From Variovorax sp. V213 (GTDB lineage Bacteria > Pseudomonadota > Gammaproteobacteria > Burkholderiales > Burkholderiaceae_C), in contig NZ_AP028664.1 of assembly GCF_041154455.1 (NCBI RefSeq), positions 4,093,001-4,157,000 on the forward strand: 64,000 nucleotides of DNA. The letters run 5' to 3'. The number at the start of each line of letters is the position of its first letter. Positions within the stretch are counted from its first letter, which is position 1. This document shows, one piece after another, positions 1 through 8,313 of this stretch. Made by a program: the position numbers and the translations under genes. The notes under the pieces are model-generated. The model made no database searches, was not told where the DNA came from, and worked only from the letters and a program-made list of their open reading frames with translations.

Positions 1-231
1 CCTGCCGAGCGCTGAAAGGGCGGCCAACACGCCGAGTCCTGTTCCCTGTTTCAGCAACAGATCCACGACGAGGAGCTGCCATGCCTCTTCATTCGCCTGG
101 AGCCAGGCCACAGCTTCGGCCTCGGAGAGCGCAGTCCCTACGACCTCTGCCTGCAAGTAGCCCTCGAGCACAACCTTGAGGCTGTCTTGGATCAGTGGCT
201 CGTCTTCCACAATAAAAACGGCAAGCGTCAT
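1..231 (-). CDS. Response regulator receiver domain protein (partial)
   Basis: This is the N-terminal part of a two-component response regulator; the rest lies beyond the left edge. The 77 visible residues begin MTLAVFIVEDEP, giving the acidic pocket of a receiver domain (Glu9, Asp10, Glu11). A hydrophobic strand, LLVVD, places the likely phospho-accepting aspartate at Asp57. The conserved Thr/Ser and Lys of the fold and any output domain fall outside the window, so the type of output (DNA binding or other) cannot be told. The start is the only ATG that precedes the first beta strand. No partner kinase is visible on this side. Confidence 0.8.
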   Translation of the reverse strand, partial: MTLAVFIVEDEPLIQDSLKVVLEGYLQAEVVGTALSEAEAVAWLQANEEAWQLLVVDLLLKQGTGLGVLAALSALGR

Positions 232-336
232 TCTGGGGAGCCTCCTGCGGATATCGGCATCGAATGCGGGGCGCATTGCCAACGCTTTGTAGAAGGTCGT
301 GCTTTGGAGACAGCCCTGTTGTAGGTGGACAGCGCG

Positions 337-603
337 TCAGCTTGTTGGCGCAGCAGCCAAGCCCGTCCCGTATCGTGCGTCCGACGCCGCCAGATCCGCA
401 GAGCATGGCATCGAGTTCAACAGGGAACAAGCACGCATCTTCAAGGCCGCTTCACCCCTGGCCGTCACCCGCATCACCGTGGCGTGACCGGAGTAGGTTG
501 TTCGCCCCAGGTAGTGCATGAACGGCGGAAGATCTGCCTCTATCAGCCTTGCAGCGCGCAGCAAGTCACACTTCTCGATGTCCTCATGCGCGTCAACCGT
601 CAT
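337..603 (-). CDS. Small protein of unknown function (88 aa)
   Basis: I do not recognise this family. The product starts MTVDAHEDIEKCDLLRAARL and is charged and helical at the N-terminus, with a stretch (GHATVMRVTARGEAAL) that reads like the wing or helix of a small winged-helix fold. That last point is only an impression. An in-frame ATG at 648 would add 15 residues, but the shorter start fits the polar beginning better. It lies 105 bases upstream of the response regulator on the same strand, so the two could be co-transcribed. The amino-acid mix is that of a real protein, unlike the arginine/proline/serine-rich antisense frames here. Confidence 0.5.
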   Translation of the reverse strand: MTVDAHEDIEKCDLLRAARLIEADLPPFMHYLGRTTYSGHATVMRVTARGEAALKMRACSLLNSMPCSADLAASDARYGTGLAAAPTS

Positions 604-712
604 GGGCATCTCTGCGGTGCAAAGCCGCTCGAGCAATTGCATGGGCATTGCAGATCCTCGCGTCGATACAGGCGGACATCGCCGGTTGATGAACTCGCTT
701 GCACCGCAGTGC

Positions 713-871
713 CTAGAGGCGTCCCGTCAACAACAAGACGATCAGTACGAGCACGACGACGCCGAGAACTCCGCTCGGGCCGTATCCCCAGCTGCGGCTG
801 TGCGGCCATGACGGAAATGCCCCGATCAGAACGAGGATCAGGATGATCAGAAGAATGGTGCCAATGCTCAT
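713..871 (-). CDS. DUF3309 family small membrane protein (52 aa)
   Basis: This is a short hydrophobic peptide of the DUF3309 family. It starts MSIGTILLIILILVLIGAF, carries the family's central SWPHSRSWGYGPSG block at about residues 21-34, and ends in a second hydrophobic helix. Two transmembrane segments are therefore predicted, with the polar Trp/His/Gly loop between them. A good ribosome site (TAGGAGTGAATC) precedes the ATG, and the length is normal for the family. Function is unknown; such genes are common singletons in Proteobacteria, often near stress genes. It is too small to be caught by length-filtered gene calling. Confidence 0.88.
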   Translation of the reverse strand: MSIGTILLIILILVLIGAFPSWPHSRSWGYGPSGVLGVVVLVLIVLLLTGRL

Positions 872-1182
872 GATTCACTCCTAGGTGCTTGCTTGATATC
901 AAGTTACCAAGGCAGCGCATCCCAGTCTGTTCGCTATCGAACAAACCGGGAATGCGCTTGCCTGGTTGCCGCTTCCAGGCCGCTGCGATCGAGCACCGTG
1001 AGATCGCCAGGGTGGCAAGCAATCAGCCCGCTGTGCGTCCCGCCAGGCGGCCACGAACTCGGTCCGTGGCGACGAGGATTTCTTATTTTTATCCGGGTAA
1101 AATCATTCTGACGAGGAAAGCCCAATGGCGCGTGCAGTTCCGAGTCAGCTGAGAAGAACCGACAGCACCCGCCCCCCGGACC
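872..1182. other. Intergenic stretch without a convincing gene
   Basis: Between the DUF3309 gene and the groESL promoter I see no gene with good support. The stretch holds one near-palindrome at 1087-1102. It is followed by an AGGAAAG ribosome-site-like sequence and an ATG at 1125 that opens a 33-codon frame ending at 1226, inside the groESL operator. That small frame looks like a remnant or a chance frame. Confidence 0.4.
1087..1102. promoter_or_regulatory. Near-palindromic operator-like sequence
   Basis: TTTTATCCGGGTAAAA reads almost the same on both strands, with one mismatched pair in eight. It sits 22 bases before an ATG preceded by AGGAAAG. The layout resembles an operator for a small regulator, possibly of the Rrf2 type, but no regulator can be named from sequence alone. 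Confidence 0.3.
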
Positions 1183-1210
1183 TTGAAAGTCCGCCGATTG
1201 CCCTTATGAT
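1182..1210 (+). promoter_or_regulatory. groESL promoter with overlapping sigma70-like and sigma32-like elements
   Basis: TTGAAA (1183-1188) and TATGAT (1205-1210) are 16 bases apart and match a sigma70 promoter well. The same DNA reads CTTGAAA, 12 bases, CCCTTAT, which resembles a heat-shock sigma32 promoter. The CIRCE operator begins on the last base of the -10 element, so a bound repressor would block RNA polymerase. Confidence 0.75.
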
Positions 1211-1236
1211 TAGCACTCGCTGCTGATGAGTGCTAA
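1210..1236. promoter_or_regulatory. CIRCE operator (HrcA binding site)
   Basis: TTAGCACTC, nine bases, GAGTGCTAA: this is a perfect match to the CIRCE inverted repeat bound by the heat-shock repressor HrcA. It overlaps the -10 element and the expected transcript start of groESL. The hrcA gene itself is not in the window. Confidence 0.95.
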
Positions 1237-1318
1237 CAAGGCCTCGCTTCCAGTCGATGGGCCGCCGGCCTCAGGTCCGGCGCCCGACAACAACCCCGTT
1301 TCTTATCCAGGAGATGCA

Positions 1319-1609
1319 ATGAAACTTCGTCCTTTGGCCGATCGCGTGATCGTCAAGCGTATTGACAGCGAAACCAAGACTGCCTCCGGCATCGTCATTC
1401 CCGACGCAGCCGCCGAAAAGCCCGATCAGGGTGAAGTCCTGGCCGTGGGCCCGGGCAAGCGCACCGACAAGGGCGACCTGACCGCACTGACCGTCAAGGT
1501 CGGCGACCGTGTCCTGTTCGGCAAGTACAGCGGCCAGACCGTCAAGGTCGACGGTGACGAATTGCTCGTCATGAAGGAAGACGACCTGTTCGCGGTCGTC
1601 GAGAAGTAA
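1319..1609 (+). CDS. groES: Co-chaperonin GroES (Hsp10)
   Basis: This is the 96-residue cap of the GroEL chaperonin, a heptameric lid that closes the folding chamber in the cytoplasm. The protein begins MKLRPLADRVIVKR. It has the mobile loop region (ETKTASGIVIPDAAAEKP, about residues 18-35) that docks on GroEL, and ends in the usual DLFAVVEK. Length is standard. The start is fixed by AGGAGATGCA directly before the ATG at 1319; longer upstream starts would run back through the CIRCE operator. It lies 29 bases ahead of groEL and shares its promoter. Regulation should be double: HrcA repression at CIRCE and a sigma32-like promoter. Confidence 0.98.
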   Translation: MKLRPLADRVIVKRIDSETKTASGIVIPDAAAEKPDQGEVLAVGPGKRTDKGDLTALTVKVGDRVLFGKYSGQTVKVDGDELLVMKEDDLFAVVEK

Positions 1610-1638
1610 TCAATCCATCCCATTCGGAGTAAATCAAC

Positions 1639-3291
<1,653 letters not shown>

Positions 3292-3324
3292 TGCCCGGCT
3301 GAGCTCTACTGCTCACCAAAACGA

Positions 3325-3350
3325 AAGGGGCCGCGCAAGCGGCCCTTTTT
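3325..3350 (+). terminator. Rho-independent terminator of groESL
   Basis: GGGCCGC, loop GCAA, GCGGCCC followed by TTTTT lies 34 bases after the groEL stop. The A-run on its left side could let it act for the convergent xylB operon too. Almost the same hairpin recurs at 14152-14173. Confidence 0.85.
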
Positions 3351-3359
3351 CATTGCGCG

Positions 3360-4835
3360 CTACGTTGATCGAAACTGGTCGCGCAGCGCCATGTAGAGCA
3401 CCTGGAACCGCGCATGGCGCGCCTTGTGACCCTCGCCTCCTTCGGACGAAGGCGTCAACTGCTGCTTGACCGGTGGCAGCGTACATACCTCGGCCACGGT
3501 GCCACCGTCGGCCAGCCACGCAAGGCGCGCTGCGCCGAGTGCCCCACCCATCTCGCTGCCCGCGTACAGCGTGAGCGGCACCTGGAAGATGTCGGCCAGC
3601 AATTGGCCCCACCACACACTGCGCGCACCGCCGCCAACCAGCGCGACTTCGCGCAGCGGCATGTCAGCGGGCAGGCGCAAGGTGTCGAAGCCGTCGCGCA
3701 GTCCGAAGCTCACGCCTTCGACCACGGCATAGGCGATTTCCGCCGGTCCCTGCGCATGCGTCAATCCGAACAGCACGCCCTGCGCATTGGGGTTGTTGTG
3801 CGGCGAGCGCTCACCCGACAGGTACGGCAGGAACAACGGGCACAGCTCGCGTTGCGCGGGCTCGACCGACGCCGCCGCTTCGAGCAGCGCGGCCTCGTCG
3901 GTGAACTTGAACGCCTTGGCGGCCCAGCTCACCGCGCTTGCGGCCGAGAGCATCACCGACATCTGGTGCCAGCGCTTCGGCAGCGCGTGGCAAAACGCAT
4001 GCATCGCCTGCGCGGGGTTCGGCAGAAAGCGGTCGGTCGAGACGAACACCACGCCCGAGGTGCCGAGCGAGACGAAGCCCTGCCCGGGTTCCACCAAGCC
4101 CATGCCGACGGCGCTGGCGGCGTTGTCGCCCGCGCCGCCCGCAATCAGCACAGTCCCGCTTCCGACGCCCCAGCGCGCAGCCAACTCGGGTTTGAGCTGC
4201 GCCGACACCTCGCTGCCCTCCACCAGCCGCGGCATGTGGTCGCGCGTGAGCCCCGTGGCCGCGAGCAGCTCGTCGGACCAGTCGCGCGCGCCGACGTCGA
4301 GCCACAGCGTGCCGGCCGCATCGGACATCTCGCTGACGGCCTCACCGCTGAGCATGAAGCGCAGCCAGTCTTTCGGCAGCAGCACGCGCGCCGTGCGGTT
4401 GAAGATTTCAGGCTCGTGCTCGCGCACCCACAGCAGCTTGGGCGCGGTGAAGCCAGGCATCGCGATGTTGCCCGCGATCTCGCCCAGGCGTGGCACGGCG
4501 CGCGTGAGCGCCTCGCACTGCGCGCCGCTGCGCCCGTCGTTCCAGAGGATGGCGGGCCGCAGCACCTCGCCCGCCGCATCGAGCAGCGTGGCGCCGTGCA
4601 TCTGGCCCGACAGGCCGATGGCACGCACGGCCGACAGCGCGTGGGAGTGCGTCTCCCGCAGCTGCGCCATGACCTGCTCCAAAGCCTGCCACCACTGGCT
4701 CGGCGCCTGCTCCGACCAGAGCGGTTGCGGCCGATCGACCGTGAGCGGTGCGCGTGCCACGCCGACGATGCGGTGGTCGTCGGCGAGCAGCAGCGCCTTG
4801 AGCTCGGACGTGCCGAGGTCGAGTCCCAGGTACAA
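3360..4835 (-). CDS. xylB: Xylulokinase
   Basis: This FGGY-family sugar kinase phosphorylates D-xylulose to xylulose 5-phosphate, here the exit step for pentitols such as D-arabitol oxidised by the mannitol dehydrogenase of the same operon. The N-terminus has the ATP-binding DLGTSELKALLL signature and GLSGQMHG, the region with the catalytic aspartate. The C-terminal half has the GGGARS phosphate-binding loop. No ATG fits; the likely start is the TTG at 4835, preceded by AGGGAG at good spacing. This gives 491 residues, the usual size. A longer open frame upstream runs antisense-like through the araC-type gene and is not part of the protein. It is the last gene of the operon. Confidence 0.92.
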   Translation of the reverse strand: MYLGLDLGTSELKALLLADDHRIVGVARAPLTVDRPQPLWSEQAPSQWWQALEQVMAQLRETHSHALSAVRAIGLSGQMHGATLLDAAGEVLRPAILWNDGRSGAQCEALTRAVPRLGEIAGNIAMPGFTAPKLLWVREHEPEIFNRTARVLLPKDWLRFMLSGEAVSEMSDAAGTLWLDVGARDWSDELLAATGLTRDHMPRLVEGSEVSAQLKPELAARWGVGSGTVLIAGGAGDNAASAVGMGLVEPGQGFVSLGTSGVVFVSTDRFLPNPAQAMHAFCHALPKRWHQMSVMLSAASAVSWAAKAFKFTDEAALLEAAASVEPAQRELCPLFLPYLSGERSPHNNPNAQGVLFGLTHAQGPAEIAYAVVEGVSFGLRDGFDTLRLPADMPLREVALVGGGARSVWWGQLLADIFQVPLTLYAGSEMGGALGAARLAWLADGGTVAEVCTLPPVKQQLTPSSEGGEGHKARHARFQVLYMALRDQFRST

Positions 4836-4879
4836 GATGGTGCTCCCTGATTGCGCCTTGAAAGCGGGGCGTCTCGACC

Positions 4880-5818
4880 TCAGCCGAAGCGCGTGTCGGC
4901 CTGGCGCCGGAACTCGCTCGGGGTCATGCCCTTGATTTCGAGGAAACGCCGATTGAAGTTGGCGACGTTGTTGAAGCCGACCTGATAGCAGATGTCGGTC
5001 ACGTAGTGGTCGGTCTGCATCAGCAGATGACAGGCGCTGTTGATGCGCACGCGGTTGACGAAGTCGGTAAAGCTGTTGCCCGTGGAGCGCCGGAAGAAGC
5101 GGCTGAAGCGGCTCTCGCTCATGCCGAGCTCGGCCGCCACGTCGGACATCGAGATGGACTCTGCCAGGTTGGCGGTGATGCGGTTGACGATGCCGTTGAT
5201 CTGGTCGACCTGCGCATCGCCATCGGCGCCGTGTGCCCCCTGCATCTGCACACTCGACAGCAGCCGGTAGTCGGTGCATTGCGCCAGGTCGGCCATGAAC
5301 TCGAGGAACAGGCCGAGCCGGCGCGTGCCGCGCGCGGCCTTGATGTTGTCCCAGTGCGTTTGCGCCTGCTGCGACATGCCGAAGAACTCGATGCCGTGCC
5401 GCGCCCGTTCGAACAGCTGCATCACCTCGCGCAACTCAGGAATCTCGGCCGCCGCGCGTTCGATGGGCTCGTGGCGAAACTGGATCACCCGGTCGCGCCC
5501 CGCGGCGCCGCCTTCGGGCACATCGAGCGAGATCCAGTTGTGCGGCAGCCGTGGCCCGCAGAGCACCAGGTGCCCGGGCTGGAACGGCCCGATCCAGTCG
5601 CCGATGAAGGCCTTGCCCGAGGTCTCGGTGATCAGGTGCAGCTCGTAGTCTTCATGAAAGTGCCAGCGCACCAGCGGGCTCGGGAAGCCGTGCGCCAGAC
5701 AGCGCACCAGGCCGGTTTCAGGGGCCTCGTAGCCCAGCGACGGCGAGCGCGCAATGTCGCGTTCGAGCTCAGGTTGGCGCTGACGTGGAATCGAGCGTTT
5801 GCGTGTGGACGTGGTCAT
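4880..5818 (-). CDS. AraC-family transcriptional regulator of the polyol operon
   Basis: This 312-residue activator-type regulator has an N-terminal cupin-like sensing domain (HFHEDYELHLITE at about residues 53-65, a sugar-binding AraC arm and barrel). Its C-terminal pair of helix-turn-helix motifs (SMSDVAAELGMSESRFSRFF and the closing GMTPSEFRRQ) is diagnostic. It is encoded inside the polyol operon between the fructokinase (12-base gap) and xylB, so it probably senses a polyol and activates the promoter upstream of the binding-protein gene. This resembles MtlR-type regulators of mannitol/arabitol operons. The ligand is inferred, not visible. Confidence 0.9.
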   Translation of the reverse strand: MTTSTRKRSIPRQRQPELERDIARSPSLGYEAPETGLVRCLAHGFPSPLVRWHFHEDYELHLITETSGKAFIGDWIGPFQPGHLVLCGPRLPHNWISLDVPEGGAAGRDRVIQFRHEPIERAAAEIPELREVMQLFERARHGIEFFGMSQQAQTHWDNIKAARGTRRLGLFLEFMADLAQCTDYRLLSSVQMQGAHGADGDAQVDQINGIVNRITANLAESISMSDVAAELGMSESRFSRFFRRSTGNSFTDFVNRVRINSACHLLMQTDHYVTDICYQVGFNNVANFNRRFLEIKGMTPSEFRRQADTRFG

Positions 5819-5830
5819 GGCAGCACGGGG

Positions 5831-6799
5831 TCAGGACCGGGAAGCGACGGCTCCATTGTCTTCCTGCGCCAGCGCGGCGCGAACCGCTTCGAGCGTGGGT
5901 GGATCGGCCCCTTCGCGGGTGCAGTTCAGGGCGGCCGCCGTGGCGGCGAAGCGCATCACCTGGCGCCAGGCTTCATCCGCCAGCTGGCCGAGCTGGGCCG
6001 GGTGCTCGACACCGTGCGCGAGCAGCGCCACCGAAAGGCCCGCCGTGAAGGTGTCGCCCGCACCGATGGTGTCGACCACCTCGACGCGCGGCGCCGCCAC
6101 GGTGAGCGGGTCGTGCCCCGTCCTCCAGAGCGTGGCGCCCGCGCCGCCGCGCGTGACGATCACCGCATGCGCGCCGGCTCGCAGGCACTGCGCCGCCAGT
6201 TCGTCGACCGGCTGGCCCGGTGCCAGCAGTTCGGCATCCTCGTCGCTGAGCTTGACCAGGTCGGCCATTGCAAACCAGTCCATGATGCGCACGCGGTACT
6301 CCGCCATGTAGGAAATCAGGCTCGGCCGCACGTTGGGGTCGAACACGATCACGCGCCGCCCCGCGTTGGCCGTGACCAGTTCGGCGATGCGCGTGGCCGC
6401 CGGCTCCTGCAGCAGCGAGATGGAACCGAAATGAAGGAAGCGGCAGTCCGCCGGCAACTGGGGCAGCGGCTCGGGCGCCCAGGTCGCGTCGGCGCTGCCG
6501 CGCGTGTAGAACGCATAGCGGTTGGTCTGCGGCGTCCGCTCGACAAAGGCCAGGGTCGAGGGCGCGTTGCTGCGCAGGATGAAGCTGGTGTCCACGCCGT
6601 TGCGCTCGAGAAAACGCATCAGCCGCTCGCCGAACAGGTCGGTCGACAGCTGGGTGAGAAAACCGGTGGGCTGGCCGAGGCGCGCGCAGGCAACGGCGGT
6701 ATTGAGCGGCGAGCCGCCCTCGTGGCCCAGGAAGGCCAGCGTGCCAGCCTCGCTGGCGGTGAAATCGATCAGGGCTTCGCCCGTGAGTGCAATGCGCAT
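5831..6799 (-). CDS. PfkB-family fructokinase
   Basis: This ribokinase-like sugar kinase most likely phosphorylates the D-fructose released by mannitol and sorbitol dehydrogenases to fructose 6-phosphate. The 322-residue protein starts MRIALTGEALIDF. It has the sugar-binding GGSPLNTAVACARLG loop (about residues 28-42) and the catalytic VDTIGAGDTFTAG motif, with its base aspartate in the C-terminal third. The start at 6799 is the ATG just before the first beta strand; the preceding open frame is antisense-like. It lies 20 bases after the aldolase-like gene and just before the regulator. Other PfkB sugars cannot be excluded, but the operon points to fructose. Confidence 0.9.
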   Translation of the reverse strand: MRIALTGEALIDFTASEAGTLAFLGHEGGSPLNTAVACARLGQPTGFLTQLSTDLFGERLMRFLERNGVDTSFILRSNAPSTLAFVERTPQTNRYAFYTRGSADATWAPEPLPQLPADCRFLHFGSISLLQEPAATRIAELVTANAGRRVIVFDPNVRPSLISYMAEYRVRIMDWFAMADLVKLSDEDAELLAPGQPVDELAAQCLRAGAHAVIVTRGGAGATLWRTGHDPLTVAAPRVEVVDTIGAGDTFTAGLSVALLAHGVEHPAQLGQLADEAWRQVMRFAATAAALNCTREGADPPTLEAVRAALAQEDNGAVASRS

Positions 6800-6819
6800 G
6801 GTTCTCGGATTCTCTTCTT

Positions 6820-7491
6820 TCAGGACAAGGCGCGCGCGTCGGCCAGGAAACCGCGCTCGGCGGCCAGCGTGGCGGGATGATCGAGCAGTTCGGCAAACAG
6901 GCGCGGCGGAATCGTGATTGCCCCCACGCCCAACCCCAGCAACGAAAGATAGGCCTCGCGCGAGCGGATGCTCGCCACCAGGAGGCGCGTGCCGGACGAA
7001 GGCCGCTGCGCCACCAGGCCCTGCATCTGCGCGATCAGCGCCAGCCCGTCGATGCCGGCATCTTCGAGCCGTCCCAGGTAAGGCGCCGCATACGCCGCGC
7101 CCAGCTGTGCTGCAAAGTGCGCCTGCTCGGGGGCATAGACGGCAGTCCACGTGACGGGTACGCCCTGCGCAATGAGCCGCGCGCCGGCATCGAGGCCCTG
7201 GCGCGTGGCGGGAATCTTCACGACCAGCTGGCCCGGGTCGAAGTGCGACAGCAAAGCCTGCGCGTCTTCGAGCATGCCGCCGACCTCGCTCGAATACACC
7301 TGCGCCTGCACCTGCCGTGCGCCCAGATCGATGCAGCGTTTCAGCAAGCCGGGCACTTCACCGCGGCCGATGCCCGCGCGCTGCAGCAACGTCGGGTTGG
7401 TTGTCACGCCGTGCACCACCGGATGCGGCAGGCAGGCCTGCAATTCAGCCAGATCGGCGCTGTCGAGGTACAGATGGAAATCTTCGTTCAT
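6820..7491 (-). CDS. fsa: Fructose-6-phosphate aldolase-like transaldolase family protein
   Basis: This 223-residue TIM-barrel protein belongs to the small transaldolase subfamily. It starts with LYLDSADLAEL and has GVTTNPTLL, the Schiff-base lysine in VVKIPAT (Lys92), and GAITIP near the end. Two residues separate FSA from true transaldolase: Gln64 in QAQVYS aligns with FSA Gln59 (transaldolase has Glu), and Tyr138 in APYLGR aligns with FSA Tyr131 (transaldolase has Phe). Both fit FSA, which cleaves fructose 6-phosphate to dihydroxyacetone and glyceraldehyde 3-phosphate or runs in reverse. A classical tal gene lies at 16243-17202, so this copy probably has its own role in the polyol pathway. 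Confidence 0.8.
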   Translation of the reverse strand: MNEDFHLYLDSADLAELQACLPHPVVHGVTTNPTLLQRAGIGRGEVPGLLKRCIDLGARQVQAQVYSSEVGGMLEDAQALLSHFDPGQLVVKIPATRQGLDAGARLIAQGVPVTWTAVYAPEQAHFAAQLGAAYAAPYLGRLEDAGIDGLALIAQMQGLVAQRPSSGTRLLVASIRSREAYLSLLGLGVGAITIPPRLFAELLDHPATLAAERGFLADARALS

Positions 7492-7524
7492 GGATTGCGC
7501 GCCGGAAAGAAGCAGGCCTTCATT

Positions 7525-8313
7525 TCAACTCATGACATTGCCGCCATCGACATTCAAGGTCTGCGCCGTGATGTAGCGCGCCTCGTCGCTGGCAAGAAAG
7601 ACCGCCGCGCCTGCGACATCCGCCGGCACGCCCATTCGGCCGAGCGGTACCTCCAGGCCCACGCGGCGCTTCTTCTCTCCGGGCGCCAGCCCTTCGGCCT
7701 TGGCGAACAGGCTGTCGACATGGTCCCACATCGGCGTGTCGACCACACCAGGTGCAATGCCGTTGACGCGAATGCCGTGCGGCGCCATGGCCAGCGCCGC
7801 ACTCTGGGTATAGCTGATGACCGCGGCCTTGGTCGCGCAGTAGTGCGACACCAGCGCCTCGCCGCGCCGGCCCGCCTGCGAAGCCATGTTGATGACCGAC
7901 GCGCCCTGCGTGCCGGCCTCGACCATGTGGCGCAGCACGGCCTGCATCACGAAGAACATGCCCTTCACGTTGACGGCAAAGAGCCTGTCGAACGAGGCCT
8001 CGTCGCTGTCGAGCAGCGGCGCGAGGTCGAACACGGCGGCGTTGTTGAACAGCGTATGGATGGGGCCGAAAGCGACCTGCGCCTCGGCCAGCATGTGCGC
8101 AATGGCCTGCGTGTCGGTCACGTCGGCCGCGATGTAGGCGAGCTTGTCGGGGTGTTGCTGCTGCAGCGCCCGCACCGCCTCGGGTGCCGCCACCGCGCGG
8201 TCGACCACGCTGCAGCGCGCACCCTCCGCAATACAGGCCTCGGCCACGGCCAGACCGATGCCGCCACCGGCGCCGGTCAGCAGCACGTGGCGGTTCTTCA
8301 GACGTTCGCTCAT
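7525..8313 (-). CDS. smoS: Short-chain dehydrogenase, sorbitol dehydrogenase type (SmoS-like)
   Basis: This 262-residue SDR oxidises a polyol with NAD, most likely D-sorbitol (glucitol) to D-fructose. It has the dinucleotide loop TGAGGGIG (about residues 13-20), the NNAAVFDLAPLL region, the catalytic Ser in INMASQAGRRGEALV, and YCATK with the Tyr-x-x-x-Lys pair. It ends in LNVDGGN. The SQAGRRGEALV and EKKRRVGLEVP blocks closely resemble, from memory, the Rhodobacter sorbitol dehydrogenase SmoS. The start codon overlaps the stop of mtlK by four bases (ATGA), showing tight coupling. Confidence 0.87.
   Translation of the reverse strand: MSERLKNRHVLLTGAGGGIGLAVAEACIAEGARCSVVDRAVAAPEAVRALQQQHPDKLAYIAADVTDTQAIAHMLAEAQVAFGPIHTLFNNAAVFDLAPLLDSDEASFDRLFAVNVKGMFFVMQAVLRHMVEAGTQGASVINMASQAGRRGEALVSHYCATKAAVISYTQSAALAMAPHGIRVNGIAPGVVDTPMWDHVDSLFAKAEGLAPGEKKRRVGLEVPLGRMGVPADVAGAAVFLASDEARYITAQTLNVDGGNVMS

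Noticed and set aside
4836..5279. N-terminal extension of xylulokinase into the araC-type gene
   Set aside because: The open frame upstream of the TTG is the out-of-frame shadow of the regulator gene; the kinase domain begins right at YLGLDLGTSELK.
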